From contig VWZF01003567.1 in the NCBI GenBank assembly GCA_013396755.1, forward strand, positions 17,963 through 81,962: 64,000 nucleotides of DNA. The letters are read 5' to 3'. The stretch comes from Sclerurus mexicanus. Lineage: Eukaryota > Chordata > Aves > Passeriformes > Furnariidae. Numbering within the stretch: position 1 is the stretch's first letter; every line of letters begins with the position of its first letter. Position numbers and translations under genes: made by a program. The notes beneath the pieces are model-generated. The model saw nothing but the letters and a program-made list of their open reading frames with translations, was not told the DNA's origin and did not search any database. Positions 35,744 through 46,943 of this stretch are shown here, in pieces.

Positions 35744-38700
35744 CTACAGCACAGGAGCCTTGACCTTTATTTGTAAGCCTGAAAATAAGGTAAAGATGAA
35801 AGACTGGTTTTCCTCCCGCTCAAACTCGGGGATCAGGAGGCCCTCTGGAGAAGTAGGGATGTGGCAAACCCTTCTCCTCGCCTCCTCTCCCATGCTGGCA
35901 GTAGAGGCCAGTAGTGCTATGCAGAAGCTGTGCTCCACTGCAGCGAGAGGTGAGCCAGAGCTCCACGTCGTTTTGCAGCTCTCCCTCGGGCTGGAAGGAC
36001 ACAGGAAGAATTAGAAGACCCGAGAAGTCTGTGGTTTTGACCCCCATGCAGAGCTTTGCAGTGCCTGGAGCTGAGATGATGGAGGTGCTGGTTGCCTGCT
36101 GGTGAGAGCTGCTGGCAGCGCTACAGCCTCTGCTGCCACTCATGTCCTCGCTTAATGACACTAATAGGATCTAGGTGGATGCAACGGGGCAGAATAAGGT
36201 CCCTCAAACCTGAGGGAGTCCAGGTAATCCTAAAGCTAAGTCTGATTTCCTTCAGTGTGAATGCACTGAGAGCACACTGAATGGCACATTTATCCAGGGC
36301 GTTCCACCTGCTTTTGTGTCCCTGAATCTTCGAAGCTATAATTGTAATAAATTTGTACTACGCTCCAAAGCAGCTGAGAGGTATTTACACAGACAGCTTT
36401 CAGCCCAGGAACTGCTGCTGTGGTGTTTTCACCAAATGCCCCTTTCAGGATCACCACCCAGAGGTCAAAGCTGTGCCATGGCAAGCACTGACCCCAGAGG
36501 AGCTCCTGAGCTTCCACCCTCCCTGGATTAGCACAGCTCTGCACTGGAACGAGCTCTTGGAGGAAAAGTGAACCAAAACCCTCCCATTCTCCTCTTATGT
36601 TGCACGCTGTATTTACCCTGCACAATCATTGCATTGCCAGGCTCCATGTTCTAGCAGAAATCACTGCTGGAGCCCTGGGGTTTAGTGGGTTTATTGGCAG
36701 GATCTGCCTGGTAATTTGTATCTCCTGGGTGGAAAAGCTCTATTTAGGGCATGAAGCAGTGAAAGAAAGGAAACTCATCTCACACCGAAGCCACAGCCTG
36801 CCCTAGCCAGGCTGCAGGCAGAGGACCACGCGTGCCTGGTCCATGCTGAGCACACAGATGCTGCTGGGATCCTGCGTGCCACTCAAACCAGGAAGCGAAG
36901 ATGATTTTTGCAATGCTTTTGCGGTGTATTCTCCTACTGTCTGCATTCTTCAAAGCGAAAATTTACTCAGGCAAACATTTACAGAAACCAAAGAAAAAAA
37001 ATGGACCAGTGCTATAGACACTGCAGCAGTGAACTTCTAATTACAATCCACCGAGTGGTTATAAACAAATTTATCTATTATTTGTGTAGTTCTAGCACTG
37101 CGTACACTTTGCCTTGTACCATTACATGCTGAAGGAAACAATATGCAGCATGAAAATGAAAACAATTTGACTTAATTATTTACACCATTACCGCCGCTTT
37201 GAATTAGGCCCTCCATTTCTTCGGGATTTTGTAAAATTCAGCTGGTAATTATGTTTGTTTAATTAATTTTATTTATCTACCACTACAATAAGATCAAAAC
37301 AACAAAAAAATCCTACCAGAATGCAAAGTACAGGCTGTGTCCCCTAATTGTAAATGTTGCTTTTAAGCCTTTATGATAAAAATGTAGTATTTCGTACCGT
37401 TTGATTTCAAGCGTATCTGGCCGTGCTCCAGTACTATTTAAGTGTAAACAGGAAAAGCCTTGGAGGACAAGTAATCATACTCAAATGACACAAAGATCAT
37501 TACAATAATGTTCCAAAAACATGGCAAAATTAGACATTGCAAAACTGTTTTCTTCTCTGAAGTGTTTCACCAGATGGTGAAGAGTGCTGAAACCGTAGAT
37601 CCGAGAGAGGAGGAAAAACATCTCCAGTTTTCTGCTGCTCGCGCTGTGCACGATGCTCAGCTCCCATCCAAGCCCCTCTGAAGTGGCATCTCACACCTTG
37701 GCTCCATCAAACCTTCAGGCTTGAGATGACATCAAGGTGTCTGAGTGCGGCTCAGTGCTGAATCACAGCCTGGGAAATCCCTGCTTTGTTCCGTTCAAGT
37801 TGTCGACCGGATTTATTCCGGGATGAGAACAAATAAGCGTGTCAGCAGAAGTTATTGTGGTAATTTGTGAAACTCTTAATGAGATATTTTCAGAGCTCAT
37901 AAAGAGGAAGAGCTATGTCATTGAACTGCTGCACATTTTGATACAGGAAAAGAGTTGGGCTTTTATCAGAAATGGCACTGCACCAGTGGGGGGGTGTGAG
38001 GGAGGATTCAAAGGGGTCTGACAGGGCTCTAACAAGCATCTCAGGAAGTCAGGGCTGGCTCACAGAAATGGGGACATGCCTCCGTGTGTTGCTGCTCTGG
38101 GAAATGGTCACAAGTGAGGTCACTGCTCCTTTTTCGCTAAATGTCTTCCCTTAAGGACTTGACGAAGTTCCGTTCTACAGGACTTGCCACACTTTCAGAT
38201 ATCACTAGCTTTTTGCTTGCTTTGCTGTTAAAAATACCTTAGAAATATCTAGAAAATTGTAATTACTAAGGGAACATCTAATTTTGTTACTTAGATATTG
38301 ATAGGAAATCCTTCTCTCATGGTTAAGGGTTTCCGCTTTTAGGAAAATTCGTGAACCCCAAGTATCTGCCATCCATCCATTCCCTCCTGAACCTCTAATT
38401 TCTGTAAATATATATTTTAGAGAATCTGCAAATGAATAAGGTGAAGTATTTGGAGGTCCTGAAATCATTGGTGGTTTCTGCTGGCCCAATTCTAGCTCCC
38501 TGTGGAAAGGTCTGTCCTGTCCTAGGAGACATCAAAGTCACAGTGGGGACAAGAGCTCTGGAGGAGAAGGTTTCTCATGAATTGAACACAAGCAGCTGGG
38601 CTGAATGATGGAGAAGAAGGTCTAAATGTATTTCCAAGCTCCCCACCTTCCAGAAATGTTGGGTTTCTCCATCATTTCCTAGGGAACACGTGACAAATCC

Positions 38701-40837
38701 AGATCCACAGGAAAACTCATCCTTTTTCACTAAAAGAGCCTGAAATGGAAGGTGACTTCATTCCCAACCAGCACTCATTCTAGTTCCGAGCTGAGCAAGG
38801 CAACAGCCTCTTATTCTCTATATTACAAATATTTTTGAACTGAATATTCATAACGTCCAAAGAATTGCCTGCAGGCTGCATTCAGTGTGCTCCCATTTTA
38901 CAGAGTTAGAAATAAAAATCAAGCAAAAATCCCCGACCACCACCACTTTCCATCTAATTCCACTCAAAGAACATTTGGAAGTGGGGCTCGCAAATGGGAG
39001 AGGGTGACTATAACATCAGGAATCCAGTTTATCTGTTTGCATCCAGCTCACCTGCTCAAGTGAAAAGCTCGGGCATGGATGGCTTCTAATAGCCTGTGTT
39101 AAATGAAGGGCTGATTTTAGCCCCCTTCCCTGGGGACAGGTGACCATTTGCTGAGCAGACACTGTGGGTGACATTAGTTGCCATCCCAACCATCCCTCTC
39201 AGGTGGCAGGGGATGGGAAGTGTCCCAGAGTCTTAAAGCTAACTGTGCTCTGAACCAATGTGAGCTCGCACTGATCCTGTGTTATTCCTGAGATAAATAA
39301 CTTGGGACAACCAGGTCTCGGGGACATTGTGCCTGTTTTCTGTCTGTAAAATAGCAATACAAGGACTTTGGTACAAAATTTATTGTCTTTTCCCCTGATG
39401 TGGATTATTTTCCTTTCAGAAGGGCTCTTCTAGCAACACCAAATCATTCCAAAAACTTGATTTCCCAAAAAACCCCAACTTTACAATAATTGGTAAACTC
39501 TCTGCCTTCAGCAAGGCAAAGGTTTTATTCTCACTTCTGAGCTTAATTATGTTTTCAGAACCGTGTCATGGAGGCTTAGATGAAATTTTTGCTTTGTGTG
39601 CAAGAAAGTCGCTCCACATTTGCATTTGCTTTGACAGGAGCCACTGATCTCAGCCAATATGGAACACTCAAAACTGGCAATGCTCCAGCTGGACATCTAT
39701 TTTACATTCTGCCTAAATTCTAGGCAAAATATCATCTCTTAAATGCTGATGCCTTCAAGGCAGGGAATAAAGCCTGGTATATCAAAATGAAATCCTTTAC
39801 TGAGTTCCATCCCTACCAACCAGCAGAGGTTGCTCTGATGTTAATGATTAATCATGGAGCTTATTTTCAGTGCTAAAGCACATGAAGGAAACCAAACACA
39901 AATATTGGAATTATCAAATGATCTGTGAGCCAGAATGACATGGAATGTGCCATGTGTGGGGAGGCTGGGCAGCAGCAATCCCTATCCCAATTCTTCTGGA
40001 CAACCTGCTGCCCATGGATTTTCCAAGATTTTGTTGTGGCCACAGTGGCCAGGTGGGCTCCAGGAACAACAGAGCGTAGCCAGCACATCCTGCTTCCCAT
40101 GAGATGGTGAGAACTGGGATTCTTCTTCTAGCATCTCAATTCTGTCACACTTGTCCTTAAAAATCCAGGAGTTCTTAGAATTTTAATAGATCCTTGAACA
40201 GAAATAAAAGAAACAGATTCTTTGTCCTTACTTAGCAAACAGGACTTTTTTTTTCCTTTCCCAGTTATTAATTCCCTTAAATGTAAAGTGACATCTAAAA
40301 TGAAAACAGTTTATTGCTTGCCAGGAGCAAAGGCAGCCTAATTTAAGAAATTCGGAATCAAAGCTTTTGAAGCATATCAGGGCATGTTTATAAAACAATT
40401 ATCATTACAAACCTTCTCTCTGCTCAATGCAGCCTCTTCAGGCCACCTCCAAAAGGCTGAAACTTCATCACCAGTCTTCCCCACCCCGAAATGTTTCATC
40501 AGTTGCATAAAATCAGGTCATCCCTTGATTGCAGCTTCCCTCTGTCGGCCCAGGTGCGCGATCCCAACCGAACCAACCTGGAACTCTTGGATGCTGAAAG
40601 AAAAATTAACTTAGTGTTTAGAATTAAGTAGTAGGCTCATTATTAAGAACTGACAGCAGACAAAGGAGTGCAGTGACCTCTCCAACAGAGCATTTAAATC
40701 TTTGCACAACATGCTCTGCTTGTGCGAGGCCGGTTTCACAAACAACAGCTGTGGAGTTCGTTAACATATGAATCCCCTTGAGGTAATTTGGAGGAGCCAA
40801 ATGTGCTAAACTAAACACCTCATTAAAGCAGTACTTT

Positions 40838-40861
40838 AAAAAAACAAAACAAAACAAAACC
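40838..40861. repeat. (AAAAC)n microsatellite
   Basis: An A-run followed by three to four AAAAC units. No adjacent retrotransposon body is recognisable, so I do not call it a retroposon tail. Confidence 0.85.
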
Positions 40862-42222
40862 CCACAACCAAAGCCCGAACTAATTTCACATTCCACTTTC
40901 ACATGTGGAGGTTCTCTCCTATGGAATTCGCTCCTCTGCGTGGCTGGAAATAGGGGGGTTAAAAATCAGTGATACGGGCTTTTCTCTGCTGAGATGCACT
41001 TGAGACTAAAGTGTCTTTGAAGTGTAGTCGGCCACAAAGAAGCAATTAACTGAGGACAATAATGTTTTCTTTTCCTCCCTGATACTAAGCAGAGGACGCA
41101 AGATGGTACTAAAATGTGCAGGACCCCTTTTCTCTCGAGTCTGGCGAGAGAACGGACCTAACCAAAGGGACTCTCTCCAGCAGGTCTTGCATGGGACCAA
41201 GGCAGAAGCACAAACCAGTGTCCCTGGGGTCACCAAGCCCTCCAGCAGGGCCTTGCAAGAGATTTTGAGGCAAGTTCTCCATAACAAACACTGCTGCAAG
41301 TCCAGGTGACCACGCAGAAGACGGACTGGAAGGCACTGGAAGAAACACCTGTCCTTGTTCCTTGAAGGCTCAGATGCCTTGACCAAATTTTGCCACCAAG
41401 AGCAGCTACTCATCATCCTATTTTATTTCTGCTTGATGTTACTTGTGTAATTCTGCCACTAAACAGGTTCACAAGCTCCTTGGTGCCGCTACTAAAAGTC
41501 CCTCCTGGAAAGCAGCATCTCCTGCCCAGGTAATGCTGCTCAGTGAAGCACTGCAGCAGGAATGGCTTCAAAATCACACAGAAATTCAGACTTCTCAGGA
41601 AAAAAATATGTTTTCTTCTCTGTTTCCAGCTGAATTTGTTGATGACTGGAAGGAAGGATGGGACAGACACGTGTTTTTGGTGGTCCACAAGGAATTTTAC
41701 AATAGTAGAACAGCAATAATCGGATTGATCCCGTAACTGCCTCCAAAAATACATAAATTAGTCACTCCTCTTTTTTTACCAATGATTTGTTATCTGTATC
41801 AAGAGTATTTTTAAGAGATGCTCATGGTATTGAATTCCTAAATGGGACTGCAAGTCTTTTTAAAATGTAGATGTAGTTTTGGATTTTGAGGATGTTCTAA
41901 AAGGCAAATGACTGGGAATTTTTTGCTCCTTCATCCCTTTTTCCTGTAGGAAATTGCTGTATAAGGTTGACTTCAAGTGAAAGGATGCCCGTAGGTTAGA
42001 GCTGTCAGATTTTTCTTTTGTTTTCCTCCACAAATGTTATGTTTCCTGTATCAGGAAAGACATCAACCTGAATAGCGGTGGTAACGTGGAACTTCCATAA
42101 GAAACATTTAACTTGGATAAAACCAACAGAAGTTGTGCAACGCCAAGGTACTTATGCATGCTCCATAATTTGATTTTGCCTTTTAAAGCCTTTATTCCTG
42201 AACCTTGGGTTTTAGGGAGGTG

Positions 42223-42250
42223 AAAAAAAAAAAAAAAGAAAAAAGAAAAA
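42223..42250. repeat. A-rich tract
   Basis: A15 followed by GAAAAA units. Low complexity with no recognisable element attached. Confidence 0.85.
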
Positions 42251-43900
42251 ATCCCATGCCTGCTATCTTCTTTTTGTTCAATTTAAAGCATAGCTTTATA
42301 GCATGCTGGAATTTCCTCAGGTTTTGTAAATACTCCTCTGAATTCCTCGCAGGTATTAGTATGTCATCCAAAAACCAGAAAATACTATTTATTCTCTGCA
42401 GGACTCAATCCATTCATCTTTGAAATCTTGCAGGTAACTGGCTCCCCCCAGGGTAATCTTTCCTACTTCAATAGGCACGAATGTGAGTTCAGTCAGAATT
42501 AGTATGTTTTTAAAATTCTGATTCCTATGTTGCTGCCAGGCTTTGGCCAAGCACGGTTTGGAAAACTCTATTCCCTCTGCCAGTTTTCTAAGTAAATCCT
42601 TTGGTCTGGGGATTTTAGTGGGCACGCTGAATGCAGCACATGCTCCGACTCCCACATGTACAGTCATTCCCACTCTTCCAATCCCTGCAAATGTTTTTCC
42701 ATGGTTTCTTTGCCTGTGTTCAGCACAGTTATACCTTTAACAAATGTAAATGTTTTTACCGCTTTTCCTGCAGCGCAGTTTTTTTGGCTCGGTAAACTCA
42801 GCTCTGACTCTTCCCATTGGCGTAGCTGCTTTCCAACCCAGCTCCAAGTTTTGCCTGGTTTGTCTAATTTAACATCTTACATGGGAAGCCACCAAGAATC
42901 TCCAGTGGTTTTGCTCTTCCTGGGATTTGTGCATGCCAGTGCCTGAGACAAATGCTGCGAGATAACCTTTGAAATCCTCCAAGCCACGCCTTTAGCATCT
43001 TCACTCCCTCCCACCCTGCGGACGTGGTGTGACCAAGCTCATTGATTTTTAAATGCTGGCACATTTTATAGGCTTAAGTTGAGCTCAGCAGCTTTTCCAC
43101 TGGCAGTTCCTTCATCTACCCAGCATCCAGCAGTTTCTTTCTCAGTTTGGGGAATTATATGCAAACAACAAATTGATTTCTGAGAGTCTTTTTCACAGAA
43201 TTACCATAACAACAAGGACGGTCATTGACAGCGTGCCAAAAATGCAGAGTTTCTCTCTGTTTTCTGAGATGCGACTCAAATTGTTCTATTCAGGAATTCG
43301 TGGTAGGCACATGATGTTTTGCAGAGACTTTGTAAGGACTTCAGAATCCATCTCACTTCCTTGTGGAGAGCCTGAGACTCCGAGCATTGCAAGTGCAGCA
43401 TAAAACTTTAAACTGTAGGTTTACTGGTAAGGAAAACTGCCTTTGCACAGCTGTATTTCTGACAGCAGTTGCATAAAATGCTATTCATAATGAGAAGGTT
43501 TTCAAATCTTTCTCTCTTTTCATTTATCTGCAAAGTCTGTCATGTATGGCTCTTTATCCATTAGCTTATTTCATTGCTATTTTTCTGAGGAATTAAAAAA
43601 CCCCGGCAAGCCCCACAAAACAGAATGAGAAAAGCAGTGACAATCTGTGAAGGAGCAGCTCCAAAGATGCACTTTTTTTTAAATGGAAAGATATCCCCCT
43701 GGATCCTCCTGCAAACCTGGGACTCAGCTGGTCCTGCCATACCATCGCAAGCTTAAATCATAACCCAGGCCAAACCAAGAGGTTCAGATTATGGACTTAC
43801 TGTAAAAACAGAACATAAACACACTTCTGAGAACAGCTTTTCAAGCCCTCAGTGTGTTGCCGGAGTTCCTTCTTGCCTCTGCATTGCTCAAGCTGTAATA

Positions 43901-44070
43901 GGGTGCCCGGAGAAGCTGTGGCTGCCCCTGGATCCCTGGAAGTGTCCAAGGCCAGGTTGGACGGGGCTTGGAGCAACCTGGGCTGGTGGAAGGTGTCCCT
44001 GCCCATGGCAGGGGGCTGCAATGAGATGATCTTCAAAGTCCCTGCACACCAAACATTCTGGGATTGTCTA
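43901..44070 (+). mobile_element. CR1 LINE fragment, extreme 3' end
   Basis: Begins abruptly at 'gggtgcccggagaagctgtg' and continues 'ctggatccctggaagtgtcc', 'ggttggacggggcttggag' and 'gtgtccctgcccatggcag', ending 'caccaaacattctgggattg'. Nearly identical over its length to the matching part of the copy at 5385-5816, with a diverged tail. Confidence 0.95.
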
Positions 44071-44734
44071 GTTTGGGTTTTTTTCCTGCTAAAGCCCTGC
44101 CTAATTTCCTCCTGCCTGTTTCTGCCTGCAGTCAGTACTTCAAATAGCAACTTGCTCTCCCTTGACAGACAAATCTGGCTCCCAGAGCAGCCTCGCCTTG
44201 CTCTGAAAATGAAATTTCATTTGAGGAGTTTCCATCAGGGTCTGTGTTTAACTATTTTCTCCCACTCTGGAGCAGACAGCGCTGAAGGAGCAGGTCGCCA
44301 CAAAATTGATTAAAGTGCAAACTCACACATGTCACACCAAAGTTAACCACCGACTACAAGTAAAATAGATTTAAAAGTCTTTTCAGAGCAGCAAGATTCT
44401 AGAGGAAGAGATCAAATTACTTACTTTTATGTTGCCATAAAGCTACAGCGACATTTTTTGTCTCTTGTGTGTTTTGAAAGGATCACAATTTTGTCCTGGG
44501 GCTAAGGGGGCTAGTAATAGCAATAGTGATAATAAAAATCAAACAGGGCTATTATTAGGAAATAATTGAAAATCAATAAATTTATTTTTAAATAAATTAC
44601 TGTGACCTTTTACCCTACAGAGACAGATTTAATTAGAGAAATACTTTCAACTTGAGTAGACTAAAAATACCAATTTTTTGATTTTTAGTAAAACTTCCTG
44701 CATTGCCCATGAAGTTCTTCTGGTTATCTCTGTT
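44071..44734. other. Unannotated stretch between two CR1 fragments
   Basis: No gene or repeat recognised. Confidence 0.45.
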
Positions 44735-44852
44735 AGTCCTGAAAAAAATAGCATAAATAATATAAATAATGTAAATAAATATACATGAATAACATTACAG
44801 GAATAGCATAAATGAATACCATACATTCATTTATGAAAAACATAAATGAATT
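44735..44852. repeat. Degenerate AAAT/AATG-rich repeat with a small hairpin
   Basis: Loose repetition of ATAAAT and GAATA units. Within it, 44825-44851 forms a perfect inverted repeat with 11-bp arms (ATTCATTTATG / CATAAATGAAT) and a five-A loop. It ends about 10 bp before the recognisable start of the adjacent CR1 fragment. Confidence 0.75.
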
Positions 44853-44861
44853 CATGAAATG

Positions 44862-44960
44862 AATGGTGGGATTCTTGGGATGTCCTGTGCAGGGCCAGGA
44901 GTTGGGCTCGATGATCCTGAGGGATCCCTTCCAACTCAGCATATTCTATGATTTTGTGAT
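44862..44960 (+). mobile_element. CR1 LINE fragment, last 100 bp
   Basis: 'gggatgtcctgtgcagggcc', 'aggagttgggctcgatgatcc', 'cccttccaactcagcatattc' and the ATTCTATGATTTTGTGAT tail are characteristic. Only the terminal 0.1 kb was inserted or retained. Same 3'-end type as the copies at 21893 and 50536. Confidence 0.92.
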
Positions 44961-46027
44961 AAATAGAAGAGCTAAAAGAATATTAATTAAGGAAGAAACA
45001 AATATATTCAGCCCATAAAATGAACAGGACGTGCATGAATGAAAAAGAAATAAAGAGAAGATTAAATGCTTGCAAGCTGCTCAATGCTGAATTTAGCAAT
45101 GGGACAAACATAAGCTTTTCTTGCCCACCCTACCCGAGACTTACTCTACTAATCACCCAATTTTCAAGTCCTTAATATACTAAAGCATTTGCCTTTAAGG
45201 CAGCAATAATTTAGGACTGCTATCAAAATGAATGCTTTTCCATTAGGCAAAATAATTATGTCATATATCCTAAGAGTGTCTTTGGACTTCAGTCTTCAGA
45301 GTGAAGGAACCCATCACTCAGCTTCTATTTGATCGAAAATCTTCATCTAAAGCTGCTGCAGAGAGGAAATGCAAATAAAAAGTGACTTTTCCATATGTCA
45401 CAATAATTCAGGACCATTCATAGCAGTTACCATCTAAAGGACAGGTCCCATGTCATCACAGAGCCCGGGTGCATTTTGAAGAAGGCATCTGAGTTTTTAT
45501 TTACGTATTTGGAAGCCGCCGTCGGTACCTGTGCAAATTTAAAGCCTGCAACTCTGCACACCAGAACTAACTCATATATTTTACTGTGGCTTTTCATGGG
45601 GCTGTGGGATTGTAATTGTGAAGACAGTAAATCCTTACAGTCTGTGATTACTTACGTGCTGCTTTCGAAGCCCTTTCGGTCCCCATGAGACGTGTTTTAC
45701 TGCCCCTTACTCACACAGAACAAACACTGAGTGTTTCTGCTCAGGACGTGCTTCAGAATTCACCCCAAGGTAAGAATTCAGGAGAAGTGAAGGGGATTAA
45801 TTTATTGCCTGGCTGGTGTTCTGCAACATTTGAGAAGATAAAATTTACCTCCTGTATTTGAAACTTGCACTTAGGCACTGCCACGTTGGATTGTTCCCAT
45901 CATCTCCATGGCCGCATGGCATTATCTTGAGCAAAGATAATTCCTGTGATTTAATATCTCTTTATCTCTCTTTGGGGAGCAGGCTTGCCTGCAGGGAAGC
46001 TGCTGGCCTGGAAGGTAATTCCAGGCA
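44961..46027. other. Unannotated non-coding stretch
   Basis: No gene or recognised repeat. Confidence 0.5.
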
Positions 46028-46400
46028 ATCCCACAGAATCTTTAAAGTTGGAAAAGACCTCCAAGATCATCAAGTTCAACCATCGATCAAATGTCACCAC
46101 ACCCACTAAACTGTGTAGGGAAGTGCCACCCATTCTGAATCATTCCAGGGATGGTGACTCCACCACTTCCCTGGGGAGCCATCTCCAAGGCTTAACCACT
46201 CTTTCAGTGAATATTTTTTTCCCTAATATTCACCTGAACCTTCCCTGGTGCAATTTGAGGACATTTCCCTGTGTCCTATCTCTTGTTACCTTGGAGAAGA
46301 GGCCGACCCCCACCTGGGTACAACCTCCTTGCAGGTACTTTTAGAGATCAATAAGGTCTTAACTGGGCCTTCTTTTCACCAGACTAAACCCCAGATCTCC
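46028..46400 (-). mobile_element. CR1 LINE fragment, 3' end
   Basis: Reads 'cccacagaatctttaaagttg', 'aaaagacctccaagatcatc', 'gggatggtgactccaccactt', 'ccctaatattcacctgaacc' and continues to 'cttcttttcaccagactaaacc', reaching the reverse-transcriptase-proximal part of the 3' region. Diverged, with an overlapping 119-codon plus-strand frame that is a shadow. Confidence 0.93.
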
Positions 46401-46929
46401 ATGGAAGGTCAAGGGTGGCTCCAGGACCAACCTGCAGCCTCTGCCAACACCACTTTGAGATGTTTAGTTATTAATATGCATATGAGCATCTCATTGGAGG
46501 GGGAGACCTGACCCTGTTAGTTTGGACACCTGGGCTCATTCTGCCCCATTTATAAACCACCTCACGGGATTTTTTGCAATCATAACTAATCAGGGACCCG
46601 CTCTCACTTCTCATCAGAAGAGGTCACCTCCGAGTGATCCTTTGGCACATCTCCTGATACTGGATATGTTTTTGGAATATCTGATTGCACAGGTGTCAGT
46701 GGAAGAATCCCAGGTGTGTGGGACTCAGGAAAGAAACAAAGCCACTGGTATTTGCACAGATGTCTGTGTATGTGATGGCCACCTAACTAAAAATTGTCCT
46801 GCTTCCCATGGGGTACGGAATATGGTAAATGCAATCACTGCAAAGCACTCACAGCTGACCCACCCGTAGCTGGAGTATTCTCAAATGTCAGGGTAATAAA
46901 ACCTAGTTTTCTATCACACTCCCCCCCCC
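46401..46929. other. Unannotated non-coding stretch ending in poly-C
   Basis: No recognised feature. It ends in a poly-C run immediately before an assembly gap. Confidence 0.5.
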
Positions 46930-46943
46930 NNNNNNNNNNNNNN
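46930..46943. other. Assembly gap (14 N)
   Basis: Fourteen Ns directly follow a poly-C run. Probably a homopolymer or GC-rich drop-out in sequencing; the true length is unknown. Confidence 0.98.

Larger units (their letters stand above)
31811..43900. other. Long unannotated non-coding stretch
   Basis: Twelve kilobases without a recognised transposon or gene. Landmarks are a 16-bp tandem duplication (34360-34391), a CpG cluster (35710-35743) with a locally GC-richer patch to 36140, an AT-rich but CpG-retaining stretch at 37170-37285, an AAAAC repeat (40838-40861) and an A-rich run (42223-42250). Frames of up to 139 codons exist on both strands but show no known domain. The scarcity of repeats compared with the rest of the window may reflect selective constraint. 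Confidence 0.5.

Noticed and set aside
41006..41416. 136-codon minus-strand frame as a possible gene
   Set aside because: No recognisable domain, Cys/Ser/Leu-rich composition typical of random avian DNA, and an overlapping open frame on the other strand.
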